From Silene latifolia (taxonomy: Eukaryota; Streptophyta; Magnoliopsida; Caryophyllales; Caryophyllaceae): a stretch of DNA of 64,000 nt. This document shows, piece after piece, positions 24,993 to 36,335 of this stretch. Below the pieces are notes generated by a model. It was not told the DNA's origin, did no database searches, and worked only from the letters and a program-made list of their open reading frames with translations. The DNA is taken from positions 86,643,637 to 86,707,636 of the forward strand of contig NC_133534.1 of NCBI RefSeq assembly GCF_048544455.1. The letters are read 5' to 3'. Made by a program: the position numbers and the translations under genes. How positions within the stretch are numbered: position 1 is the first letter of the stretch; each line of letters begins with the position of its first letter.

Positions 24993-26583
24993 TGCCTAAA
25001 GCAGATGCCGAGACTGAACCTTGGAATCCGCCAAAGTAAACGGGGGGAGGGTAATCCACACGAGATGGGGGAAGGGAGTGGACTGTGGTACCCGCAGTTC
25101 CAGAATACCCTTCAGTTGTTTTTGTTGATTTCAAGCAGGGGGAGCGTTTTGTAGCCTTACAAAAACGCAAAATGAGACCTACGAGGTGTATAGACACTAC
25201 TGTGTTAGAGGAGTTGGAGATAGAGACGGATGTCCGACACATTTTCGAGACCTTGGGTCTTATGGGTTTGTATAGGCTGAGGAAACACACTTATCCTTTT
25301 CTCACTTTGGAGTTTATGAGCTCCTTTATCTATGACCCCGCTGGCCAAACCGTTGAATTTCGGTTGATGAACACTAGTTTCTTGCTTTCTATGGATCAAT
25401 TTGCTTCTCACCTTGGGTTGGCTAAGCCTCCTAAGGACTCCATTACCGATATTCCAGCCGAGTGCGGTGTCCGCCGCCCTGATGCCTTGTCGACCGGGAA
25501 GCAAGCTTCCACCTCGAGCAACATCGATTAATGACGTTGACATGTTACCTTGAGGGTGTTTCTCCGTTCTCTTTCGAACCTCCTTTATGACGAAAGGATA
25601 TCGAAGTGAATAATCATGAGGTCTTGCTTCGATGTCTTACCTCAACCCGGAGCGGGCCGGGAAAGTGGTCTTTAATGCTCCTTCTATGGTTTGTGCTGCC
25701 CTTGCCTTGATGGCTTCTTCCTCTTCCCCCAGACCGAGTTGTGGCGCTATCGCCACTCGGTTAGCTGAAAAGCTAACCTCTTTTGAGGCCTCTTCGGAGT
25801 ACGTGCCTCTAGCTACCCCAGTACCCACTATGGACCGTGCCTACTATCTCGACCTGAAATGGTTGAGGACTTTGGCTGACGGTGGTCTAGCTTGGAGGCT
25901 GTGGGGCATGAGTTGGGTGAAGATTCTAGCTCCTGAGCACCTCCCACCCACGGAGCCCTTGGAGCCGACGGTAGTGACGGTGGACTCCGATGATGAGGAG
26001 GAGGAGGAGGAGGATGATGACAGACCCCGCCATCTACAGACCGATCTCATCGACGACACCATCCTCGAGGTGATGCCGGAGCCGACGAAGGGCGAGAATG
26101 CGGGAGTTGCGGTGGTGGAGAGACCCAGATTGGGGAGGGGACCCCGTCGAGTGAGGGAGAGGGCCTCGGAGACTAGGCCACAGCCGGTAGCGCCACATCG
26201 CCAGAAAAGATCCTTTTCCGTGCTACCCTTACCTCGACACCCCGGAGACGCGATCCAGCTACTTGGCAGATAGAGTGTCATCTACCTTGACACTCCGGAA
26301 CATGCACGAGATGCCGTACGCTAAGGGGATAGGGACCGAGGGACCGCATCCAGTTTGGTGGAGTGGAGTTGGGGACTACTCAGGGGTTTTCCATTCCTAC
26401 GGGGTGGATCAGTCGACGTGGGGGGCACCTCAGTCCTTTCCTTACGGTGGCTTGACTCCATGGTACGTGGGCCCAGGAGCAGGAGCAGGAGTGGATGCGG
26501 GGATCGGGTCATCGGGAGCAGGTACTTCTGGTGGTGGTGATGATGAGGTGATGTTTGAGCAGCAGCAGCAGGAGGAGGAGTGA
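24993..26583 (+). pseudogene. ATHILA ORF-1-like protein, frameshifted
   Basis: The coding region opens at about 24993 (MPKADAETEPWNPPK), shifts frame, and continues through 25085-25531 with LRKHTYPFLTLEFMSSF and DQFASHLGLAKPP. After a stop and shift it continues at 25632-26273 with LNPERAGKVVF, a hydrophobic segment, an acidic run of Asp/Glu (about 25985-26020) and an Arg/Pro-rich end. A last shift leads to a Gly/Gln-rich tail (26263-26583). The pattern of a short basic start, a conserved middle around the YPxLTLEF motif and an acidic tail resembles the Arabidopsis retrotransposon ORF-1 (ATHILA) family, whose biochemical role is not established. The match is from memory of the family and is moderate. 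At least two frameshifts make this copy non-functional. GC content is visibly higher than in the surrounding element. Confidence 0.6.
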
Positions 26584-26829
26584 TACTCCTTGTTTTATCC
26601 TTGTTGATGGTAGTTGGTGTTAGTGGTTAGTAGTGTTGTTAGACTTTAGTAGTTGTTTTGTTGCGACTTTGATTTAGGACTTGTATTGTTGGCCATAAGG
26701 CCGGATTTCATATTTTGACTTGTTGCAGGATATTAGACGTCGGGGAGTCTTTCCGACTCGATTCTATATGACAAATATGTGCATGTATGTTAACTTATGA
26801 CAGGTTTTATAAGAAATTTGGCCTGTAGG

Positions 26830-26978
26830 TACTCGACAGAGTACCCCGTACTCTATCGAGTAGCTGCAGGAAGAAAAGAGAGAAAAGTTTCTGATCTTGA
26901 GCTACTCGATCGAGTAGCCAAGACACTCGATCGAGTAGCAGGGCACTCGATCGAGTACCGATATACTCGATCGAGTAG
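26830..26978. repeat. Internal palindrome cluster in the A 3' region
   Basis: Six units: tactcgacagagtac, tactctatcgagtag, ctactcgatcgagtag, cactcgatcgagtag, cactcgatcgagtac and tactcgatcgagtag. It shows point-mutated as well as perfect units. Confidence 0.85.
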
Positions 26979-27981
26979 CACTGTTACAGGAGATTTTCGA
27001 AAATCAAAAGTGTGTAAGTGTTTCATAATTGCTAGTTTAATGTTTAACATAGTTAGTTGTGCGTAGTAAGACCTTTGAACCATTAATTTTATATGTTGGA
27101 AGTCATGTTTCAGTTTTATATACATCTTGATAACGATTAGTGAAGTGGTGACGGTTTCTTGTTGTTTTAGTATTACAATATGTCATTTTACCATTTATTC
27201 ATTGAAGTTACATTTCTTCATACGCTGTGCGTGCAAAGTTAACGTGCTTTATCGTTGGCGACTAGTTGTCCCGGAGAGTTATGTATGATTTATAATTTAA
27301 CGAGTTTATGCTTAGCGAGTAATGTCCACATTAAATAATATGTTTTAACCCATGTCATGAATCAAATAATAAGTAATATGCGTTGAAATTTAGGTGGTGA
27401 ACTTCGGGGACGAACTCCCTTTTTAGAGGGGAAGAGTAATGTCGCGAAATAAAAAGGCTGTTTTTGAATAATGTTTTGCTTCTTTATAATGTTGCTGGTA
27501 TTATGTTTTGCTTTAATTACAAAAATTTCTGAAGTATAACGGATTACTTTAGTTCTTTAAAGTGAATGTGGTTATATGTTTCAAGAGACGGTCATGAAAA
27601 TAAAAAAAAAAAAAAAAAAAAAATAGGTATAGTGCGATGAATCGTATTCGAATCACGTTGCCGAGTAACATGGTGGCATTAGTTGTACCACATGAAAGTT
27701 GATATGAGACATGTTCTAGATTGATAGTTTGATAGTTGTTACTGTATGTTGGGTGATCGTGGGTGGTGATTCGCATTACGATTTTGATGTTTTATATATA
27801 TATAGAGTAACGGTTGACGGTGATAATGCTTGCATGATAGTGGTAAGAATCGATAGGTATAAATGTAGACGGTGATGATGATGACATGGGGGGGGATGGT
27901 ATTTCCAAGGAGTTATGGTTTGAGCGGAAAGAGTGGTGAGGTCGTGTTGTTCCCGTGTCTCGAGCGGGAGATAAGTGAGTT

Positions 27982-28019
27982 GAACTTCGGGGACGAAGTT
28001 CTTTTTAAGGGGGGAAGAC
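27982..28019 (+). other. Polypurine tract / pol-end cassette of element A
   Basis: Contains gacgaagttctttttaagg then ggggaagac directly before the 3' LTR. In autonomous chromovirus-type elements this motif encodes the last residues of pol (NFxDEVLFK) and supplies the plus-strand primer. A keeps it without pol. A similar cassette lies at 27398-27437. Confidence 0.75.
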
Positions 28020-29289
28020 TGTAATACCCGCCCTTTTAGGGACCCTTTGACCAGCGTTGACTGACCATGGGAGCGGGAGTAGTCTTAGAAAAGTGTGCCA
28101 AAACCATCTTGGGTTGCGTGTTAAGAGTGGTACTCGATAGAGTAGAGGCTACTCGATCGAGTAGCTAGGTTACTCGATCGAGTAGGGGGCCACTCGATCG
28201 AGTATGTTGGGTACTCGATCGAGTACCTGGTTTTCAGCCGAGGGTTTTATATCGCGTTTTGTTAAATCCGCAAATCACTTCCGCCACTTTCCTCCTATCC
28301 TTCGCCGCCTCTTTCCTTCCCTTCACCTCAAAACCTCCATGGAAGCCTTTTTGAAGATCCTTGAACCTTAGGAGGACTCACTTGTGTCGGGTAGCGGTCT
28401 CTTGCTGAGCTTTTCCCCTAATAGGTATGTCATAATCATCATCCGTGTCCGTGTTCTTTTAGTTAGGGTTTGCCTGTTAGTAATAGATGACGGTATTCTA
28501 GTTATAGGTGTTGCTTGGTCGCTGGACATGTTATCTGTCGGCATGGATTGGTTGCGGTGGCTTAAAGGTAGGTTCGCCTACTCAGTTTCTGTAGATGGTC
28601 TAGCGTGTCAGTTGTTGTGATTGTTTGGTGTTTGCTTAGTATAGTAATTGTATTGTGATTGTGGTTGTGATCGTTGTCTATGGTTCGCGAGGCGTGGCCT
28701 CGGCTGAGTGGGGTCACTTGCGGGAGTGGCTTCACGCCCTAGTTTCGCCTTCTGTGGAACCCGCCATAGAAGGGATGTGCACATTAATGGACAGGGTTAT
28801 CGCTCGGTATGATGAGCGGGGATTAGGTGGGTATGGCTGCGGTCCTCCACTGGCAGGACTGGTCCAATGGACAGTCAGTGACAGAGTTGGTTGAATTACC
28901 GTGATTGTGTTGAGATTAGTAGCATTGTATTGTGTTGATAATTGTAGTTGCCGTTGTCGTGTCTTATCTCAGTACTGACCTTGTGTGGTTGTTTGTTTGT
29001 TATGTGTCTGCCGTGATCCCTTATGGTGAGCAGTCGGTCTTAGCAGGTGTTGGTGATGTTGATAGCTGGAGTCCGGGTAGGGATGAGTTCTCACGAGATA
29101 CCATGGTCATAGCGAGTAGTCCTTGAGTTGTATCTTTATGTCGTTTATTGGTTTAAATCGCTTGTAATATAACTTAATAGTTCTTTTATCGACATTTAAT
29201 TATTACTAACCTCGGGCAACCGGGATGGTAACGTCCTTATATCCTAAGGAAGGCCTAGTTAAGGCTCCTCTGAATATGGGGGTGTTACA
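28020..29289 (+). repeat. 3' LTR of element A
   Basis: 1270 bp, same termini as 21460-22728, followed by the cacgc duplication. Confidence 0.93.
28131..28226. repeat. Palindrome cluster TACTCG-AT-CGAGTA, A 3' LTR
   Basis: Five units. Two that are mutated in the 5' LTR (agtcgatcgagta, tacttgatcgagta) have the palindromic sequence here. Confidence 0.88.
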
Positions 29290-29368
29290 CACGCGCCCAA
29301 AATGACCAAGAAACGAGTGAGATATGACCGTTTTACGAAAATTGGACAGTGCTGAGAATTGCTTAGGG

Positions 29369-29497
29369 TAATCGATCGAGTGGCTCTTACTCGATCGAGT
29401 GCACCTCTTGTTACTCGATCGAGTAGCCCTGGTAATTTTTTATGCGTGCTTCTGACCTTCACCTACTCGATCGAGTAGGTTGTACTCGATCTAGTGA
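29369..29497. repeat. Internal palindrome cluster in element B
   Basis: Units atcgatcgagtgg, tactcgatcgagtgc, tactcgatcgagtag, ctactcgatcgagtag and tactcgatctagtg. Same type as the A and B LTR clusters, in the interior. Confidence 0.82.
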
Positions 29498-31121
29498 CCC
29501 CTGTTTTGGGTAATATGCTTATCTTTTTACCTCGTCGCATATCATGTTTAATTCAAGGGTGTTCTTTTATTTCTTTATGCATTGTTTTACGTATGTGTTG
29601 GTTCTGTTGCATAAGTTACCAGATCTTATGATGTAATGAGTAACACCTTATGATGGGAATGAGTTTGGTAGGGAGGACATGAGTTATATGTGGTTGTGTT
29701 GGATAGTGGAAAAGGAGAAGGGAAGATTGATGAGTTTATTGAGACATGGAGCAGGTTTTGTGAGATGTGGTGAGTGATATGATTGCGAGTTTGGGTAATA
29801 TGTGGTAAGTGTATATGGGCAAGGGGTGATGTAAGTGTATGGAACGTGAGAATGAAAAGGATGAGATGAGGGATACGAATAGTGGCAAATTGGAATGTGT
29901 AGGGATTTGTGGAGGGAGATGGTTAGGAGTGTGTTGGTTAAGGATATATGTGATGAAAGGTCATTATAGAGGTATGGAAACAAATGGTGTATAGTGAGAT
30001 AGAATTATGCAGGGATGTGTAGGTAGTGGCCGAGTTTGGGAATTTGTATCATTAAGAGGTGAAACTAGTGTGTTATTTCTTTGGCATTAACGGTATGAAA
30101 TGAGTTTTGGTTTCTAGAGGCGAAAATAAATTTGTTGACGAGTAAACTTTGCTTGTGTGGACGGATTGGTGACAAGTGTGGGTGATAGCATAATGCGAGA
30201 AGATCCATGGTAAGAAAGAGAGAGATGGTACTGATATGAAATAAAGGGTTTTGAGTTTTGGAGCAATGAGAAGGTAACCGGAGCACTAAAGAGTTAGGTA
30301 GAAGGAACAAGGAGTTGAATTGTTAATTGATTTTGTCCAGTGTAAAAAGAAAAGAATGAGCAGAGTAAACTAAGAGAATGTTGACCGAAGTTTTGCGATA
30401 TGGGAGTAAGGAATCACCGAGATGTAGGATACTATCATGAGGGTGTGAGTTAATGATTATATAGGAATTTCAGGACGACATGTTAGTCATGAGTTTCGGG
30501 GAATTGAGAGGAGTAAAAAGTTCGTAGAGTATTTGCACGGTAGAGTATTAAAGACAAAATTGGAATTAATGTTCAGGTAAATTTTGTTGATGGATTTGAC
30601 GTTCGATATTTGGGATGTTAACCGAAGATGGGAAAGAAACCGTGATATTTAAAGGTGGGTGTAAGATATTTGTTATACGAACGGTGGTGGTGTTATGGTG
30701 TTGTCACTAGTGGTTAAGGGTGATGATAAGTAGGAAAGATAGCCATTCTAAAGAGGTTGATTTTGTAGAGGCCGGATTGATATGTATGGTTGTGAGAGTG
30801 CATGAGGTGTGGGTGTAGAAGGCAGTTACTAGTAGTTGGGTGTTAATGGTATGGTTACGTTTGTCAGGAGGTGATATTTATGCGAATGAGAGAATGTGTT
30901 ATGAAGGGCATGCGAGTTAAGCTCGGGCGAGAGATAACCTTTTTCAAAAGCGAACTTACGTGATCGGGATTGACTAGTTGGATGTGATTACGGGTCTATG
31001 ATGTGTATAAATGTTTTTGTGAGGTTCTGACCTCACGAGAAGTGATATTGTATGATTGTTATAAAGTTGTTATCTGAATGTACTGTAATATATTATATTT
31101 TGGGTACGGTAACCTAATGGA

Positions 31122-32251
31122 ATGTTAATCAATTTATCTTTTTTAAAACCTTTCAAGAGAGAAAACAATTGCGTTGCTTTTGTTCTTCGCGTTACTATCA
31201 AATCCCAAAGGCTAAGGTTGTCGGATCGTCGTGTTCTTTACGCCGTTGAGTTCGTCGTGTCGTGGGTAAGATCGTTGTATGAATTTTATACCATTTTGTT
31301 TATTTTGTTTAAAGCCCTAATTGGGTAGATTGGGGGTTTTGGGAACATAATGTTATATTAGACGGTGATTGTAGGATTGCATGTTTGAAAGGAGCTGATT
31401 GCGTTGAAGAACGATTTTGATTAGCTGCTTTGTGACGATCTCGTGATTGCTTATTCCAGGTAGGGTTTCCCTACTCGGTTATTGGTTACATAAGTGTTGA
31501 TGGTGATTGTATTTATTTTTTATCTATAACATGTTGGTTGTTGTGTTGGAGTTATTGTTGCATAATTATTGTTGTTTGTATGTGGTTCTCGAGGTGCGCC
31601 CTCGGCTGAAAGGAGTCACTTGCGAGAGTGGCTTCACGCCCTTAATTCGCCCTCTATGGAACCCGCTACAGGAGGGGATGTGCACATTAAGAAACATGGG
31701 TTATCGCTCGGATGAGATGAGCGGGGCTTAGTTGGGAACGGTTGCGGTCCCCAACTGGCGGCGAGGAATATCTGTTGCGATGGGTATTCTGGCAGGACCA
31801 CACACTTTAGTGTGTAGTCAGGTGTGTGGAGTTGTGACGGAGTTTGGGTAATGTGTGTGTTGTATCTTATATATTGTGTTTTGTGTAATCAGTAACTGAC
31901 CCCATTTAAATTTTTTAAAAACTGTGGTGATCTATTCGGGGGTGGTGAGCAGTTGTCTAGCAGGTATACTATTGTTGCACGCGGGATTAGCTGGGGATGG
32001 AGTCGCCACGAGTCTGATAGTAGTCTTCCGTAGTGTTATCATGAGACCTTTTGTTACTTTAGTTGTAGTTCGGTTTTAGAACAGTTGTACTTTACTTTAC
32101 AGTCGGTTTTGTTGTAATCACTTAAACTTATCTATTAAAGTACGTTCTTTTGTGGTCTATCTGATATTCATTGCCTCGGGTAACTGAGATGGTAGCACTT
32201 TCATGCATTGGGTGGTCTTGGTAAGGCACCTTGGTGTATGGGGGTGTTACA
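31122..32251 (+). repeat. Third, 5'-truncated B LTR inside element B
   Basis: Matches the B 5' LTR from about its position 255 to the end (gggggtgttaca) and is followed by the primer-binding site and leader exactly as after a genuine 5' LTR. The truncation point lies just before the aaacctttcaagagag block. The palindrome cluster of the LTR is lost. Confidence 0.82.
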
Positions 32252-34218
32252 AGGTGGTATCAGAGCGACGATATTGGAACCTGTAACTTATGAACCCAAT
32301 CAATACAGATAGTCAAACTAAAATGAACCCGGGTAGGAGTTGTTAGGAGCTAATGCAAGGACTTGGGAGACGTCCTAAAGTCGCGAACTCGCCCTACAAC
32401 TTTAAACTGGTCACTGTGGGGTGTTATGGGACCGCTATGTATTTACTAATGTTCTATTGCGTATGTTGGATGATTATGTATATATATGAATTTGTTGGAT
32501 TAATGGTATGTGGTTGAAGGGAGGATGTGATTGAAAGGATGAAAGTAATCATATATGGTAATATGATTAGTGGTTAAGCTACTTGTTTACTGTTTTTTCA
32601 TATGCATATGTTGGATAAAGTGTATGATAGATGATTTGGTGGAAAAGGTAAAGTAATGTTGCATAAGAATATCATTTCATGATTTATGCATGTTTATATG
32701 AAGGAAGTGAATTTTTATAATGTTGTTATGTTAGTAACATGTGAATATAATGTTTGCGTTTAATGTAGACATACATATATATTTTGTTGCGAAAAGTTAT
32801 GGAATAAAAGTGTGCGGGCAAAACGTGATTGGTAAGTTGAATATTGTATGAGCATGATAGATGTTATTGTTTGGCTTTTGGTAGATAGTAACATGTGGTT
32901 GGAATTGGAGACGATACAATTAAAGACAGAATGGGAATGAATGTTCAGGTAAATTTTGTTGATGGATTTAACCTTCGATATTTGGGATGCTAACCGAAGA
33001 TGGGAAAGGAACCGTGATATTTAGAGGTGGGTGTAAGAGATTTGTTATACGAATGGTGGTGGTGTTGTGGTGTTGTCACTAGTAGTTAAGGGTGATGATA
33101 AGCAGGAAAGATAGCCATTCTAAAGAGGTTTATTTTGTAGAGGCCGGCTTGATATGTATGGTTGTGAGAGTGCATGAGATGTAGGTGTAGGAGGCAGTTA
33201 CTAGTAGTTTGGTGTTAATGGTATGGTTACGTTTGTCAGGAGGCAATAGTTATGTGAATGAGAGAATATGTTATGAAGGGCGTGCTAGTTAAGCTCGGGC
33301 GAGAGATAACCTTTTTCAAGAGGTAACTTATTTGATCAGGATTGACTAGTTAGATGTGATTACGGGTCTATGATGTGTATAAATGTTTGTGTGAGGTTCT
33401 GACCTCACGAGAAGTGGTATGGTATGATAGTTATAAAATTGTTATACTAATGTTCTGTAATATATGTTGGGTACGGTAACCTAATGGAATTTTATTCAAA
33501 AAGTAATATTTGAGTGATATGGCATGGCTAGTTATACTTGTATGTGTATTCATGATATATGTTATTCCGTGAAAAAGGTATGGATGATATTCATGAGGTT
33601 CTTATCTGTTTATTCCGTGTAATATGTTGCGTTGTGATCTAGTAAAGCGGTTTTGAGTCGTTTTCTTATCCGGAAAGTTATACTGAGTCGGTGTTTATGG
33701 GAATTGTGTAAGTTGCGATGACTATCGATGTGGTTGTTGTGCCTCAGGGGATGATCCGGGCACGGTACTTCATGTTGTGATGCGGGTATTTTCGCGCTGC
33801 GGTGCGGCTGTTGGTGGCGGTGTTGCGATGCCGTCATCGGTTGTGGTGGAGTAGGAGGGATGACTACGATACGAGCTTTCGAAAGTACATACCAGTTATA
33901 CATAGATTATTGCTTTGTTTATTGCTGTTTCCTGCGAGTTTCGGTTTGGACAGATACACGATTGTTTTGTGGGGGTAGAGTATGATATGGAAGACAGTTG
34001 TGTATGTTTCAGTTGTTGTCATGGTATAGTGATATCCTGTTGATGGGACAAAGTTGCGAGAGGTTGATGGAGTACTTGCGATCTTCTTTTAGAGGAGGCA
34101 TTGGTTGACATAGTAATGGCGAGTTATTTGTGGAATATGTGTTGTACATATCCGGAAGGTGCAGGTGCTTCGTAATCTTTATTGGGACAGTGAGTATAGG
34201 GTGTTGGAAATTAGTGTC

Positions 34219-36335
34219 TTTTTTTTTTGCAAGAGTGGCAAGCCATATTATTCATCCATTGAGGGAATAAAGAGGCCGGATCTTACAAAGATATATCCAA
34301 TAATTAGACTACTCAATTTAGAGTCCCAACTATCTCATCCTCATAAGACGGGTGAGTTACAAATAATAACCTAGTACTTACAAAGAATTGAATTCGTTTA
34401 GTAACATAATCAATCGTGCGTTCAACTTCTTTGAAAATATGTGCATTTCTTTCCTCCCATATGCAGTATACAGTAGCCCCCAAACAACTAGCAAACCAAG
34501 ATGCTTTCCAAGGTTTCCTTACCTTTCTACCAGCCAGCCATCGTAATTCCTTACTCAGGTCCTCAGTTCTATTGTATAGTTCCAACCAGGCCAACGCATT
34601 TTTCCAAACACCAGCAGCAAAGTGACATTGAAAGAACAGGTGCTTATGCGTTTCACAGTGAGTCTTGCAGAGTATAAAGCGATTCACAAAACAAAATCCC
34701 TTCATGCTCAAGTTATCAATTGTAGCTAACTTCCTCTGCATAGCTAAAACCATGATAAAACTATGCTTTTGAAGGACAACTCTAAGCTAAACCCCTTTTG
34801 TCCATGGTAGCCGTGCTCCCTTATCTCTGAAGTTATCATACAACAGGCGTAGTTGTAACTTTCCATCCTTTACACAACTGTTCAGAAGGGATCTAGCTAA
34901 CTCAACTCCTCCTGCCTTTGTTATCAGTTCATTCTTCGCATACAGAATACTCCTCTAGCTCTCTGAATGGTGAGGTTTAATCTGCATATCCCAGAAAGTG
35001 TGTGCTTTGATATTGTAGGATAGATTCCATTGAGTCCATGTACTATTTGATGAACTATCTATCGCCCATATCCATTTGCATAAGATACTTTTGTTCCAAG
35101 CTAAGATCTCTTTTATATTGAAACCTCCCTCATGGTGTGGATAACAACAGGATGTCAAATTCTTCATTATGAGCTTCCTAGTCCCTTCTTAAGATTGCCA
35201 AAGGAATTGTCTACAGAATTTGTTGATGAGCTTTATAACTCCTTTGGGAATCAATAAAGTAGCACACCAGTATTGCTCCAAACCAAAAATGACAGTGTTT
35301 ATCAAAGTTATTCTCCCTGCATTGGAGAGCCTGTGTGTAGGCCCAGTAACTCATTGCTTTCTGAATTTTATTTAATAAATCAGCAAACATAGTCTTGTTC
35401 AATTTTCCTTCATTTAGTGGGACTCCCAAATATCTGAAAGGGAAAACTCATTCAATAAACCCAGTGTTCCTCAGAATGGTCTGCTTAACATCTTCTCTAA
35501 TCCCTCCCATGTAGATACTTGTCTTTTCAGGGTTAGCTTTCAACCCAGACATGCTTGCAAAGGTGTGCAGGGAATCAGTTACAGCTTGGACAGAAGGAGT
35601 ATTACCCCGAACAAATATAATTAAATCATCTGCAAAGATAAGGTGATTGAGCCCTATTTTGCCACATTTTGGATGATAAGTAACCTACTTCTGCCTATGT
35701 ATCACCCTCAACAGTCTAGACAGTATTTCCATGCTCATAACAAATATAAATGGAGATAGAGGATCTCCCTGCCTCAGCCCACTGGCTCCCTTAAAAAACC
35801 CATTAGCATCTCCATTAACATTCACACTAAACCAAGTTGATGTAATGCAACCCATTATCCATTTCTGAAACTGAATTGGGAAATCAAAGACCTGTAGCAT
35901 TTGACCAATGAAGTCCCACTGCAAAGAGTCAAATGCTTTCTTGATATCAATCTTCATAAGACATCTAGGTGATATGCCTTGCTGCCCTTAACATTTAATC
36001 AGTGACTGGGTGAGCATAATATTTTCATATATGCTCCTACCTTCCACAAAAGCCCCATGTTCTTTGCCCACCACTTTAGGTAATAAGGGTTTAAGTCTGC
36101 TACATAAAATTTTGCTCACTATTTTATAAAAAACAGAGCAACAAGCTATAGGTCGGTAATCAGTAACAGACTGAAACACAGGTTTCTTTGGAATCAAAGC
36201 CAATAAAGTGGTATTTGCCTGCCTAGATAGAACCCCATTTTAAAGAAAGCTAGGACTGCTGCACAAAAATCACTTTTTATGGTTTCCCAAGATTTCTTAA
36301 AAAACTGAGAGAAGAACCTATCTGGCCCAGGACTT
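34219..36335 (-). pseudogene. LINE ORF2, C-terminal part: reverse transcriptase and zf-RVT domain
   Basis: In minus-strand order from 36335: PGPDRFFSQFFKKSW, then the fingers block with IPKKPVFQSVTDYRPIACC (36203-35988), then KIDIKKAFDSLQWDF and LRQGDPLSPFIFVMSMEIL (35957-35685). The catalytic FADD motif is on the minus strand near 35635-35615. The thumb and connecting region follow, then CKTHCETHKHLFFQC within 34753-34313, the zinc-binding zf-RVT region of plant L1 ORF2. Several frameshifts and stops separate these blocks. The enzyme would nick target DNA and copy its own RNA in place. The domain order is clear and the gene is dead. Confidence 0.88.

Larger units (their letters stand above)
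26584..28019 (+). other. 3' interior of element A
   Basis: Non-coding stretch with a palindrome cluster (26830-26978), a first pol-end-like cassette (27398-27437), a run of 22 A at about 27601-27622, and a second cassette (27982-28019) against the LTR. I see no other coding signal. Confidence 0.65.
21460..29289 (+). mobile_element. Non-autonomous LTR retrotransposon A with an ATHILA ORF-1-like frame
   Basis: LTRs of 1269 and 1270 bp (21460-22728, 28020-29289) are flanked by the duplication cacgc at 21455-21459 and 29290-29294. The 5.3-kb interior has a tRNA-Met-type primer-binding site, a single broken coding region (about 24990-26583), two palindrome clusters and two pol-end/polypurine cassettes. 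There is no RT, RNase H, integrase or protease. A is inserted in the interior of B and shares with it the LTR ending, the primer-binding site and the palindrome type, so both probably depend on the same autonomous family. Confidence 0.9.
29295..34218 (+). other. Element B interior, segment 2, with an internal duplication
   Basis: Non-coding as far as I can tell. It starts with a palindrome cluster (29369-29497). A block R at about 30547-31121 recurs at about 32917-33492. Between the copies lie a partial B LTR (31122-32251), a tRNA-Met-type primer-binding site (32255-32266) and a copy of the B leader (32267-32899). The rest (29500-30540, 33493-34205) has no recognised content. It ends with the LINE target site at 34206-34218. 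Confidence 0.7.

Noticed and set aside
25844..26281. Minus-strand serine-rich frame
   Set aside because: It is the antisense of the acidic run in the ATHILA ORF-1-like gene; the plus strand has the better coding pattern.
27601..27622. Run of 22 A as a LINE or SINE tail
   Set aside because: No retroposon body or flanking duplication is visible next to it; treated as a simple repeat in element A.
19329..29497. The regularly spaced palindromes as a CRISPR array
   Set aside because: Spacers are short, variable in length and not unique-sequence spacers. Repeats are only 12-16 bp and mutate freely, no cas genes are present, and the context is a plant genome inside LTR retrotransposons.
29684..30310. 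Minus-strand frames with Ser/His/Pro-rich sequence in element B
   Set aside because: Low-complexity translations of G/T-rich non-coding DNA without domain signals; they are not shared by the other B segments.
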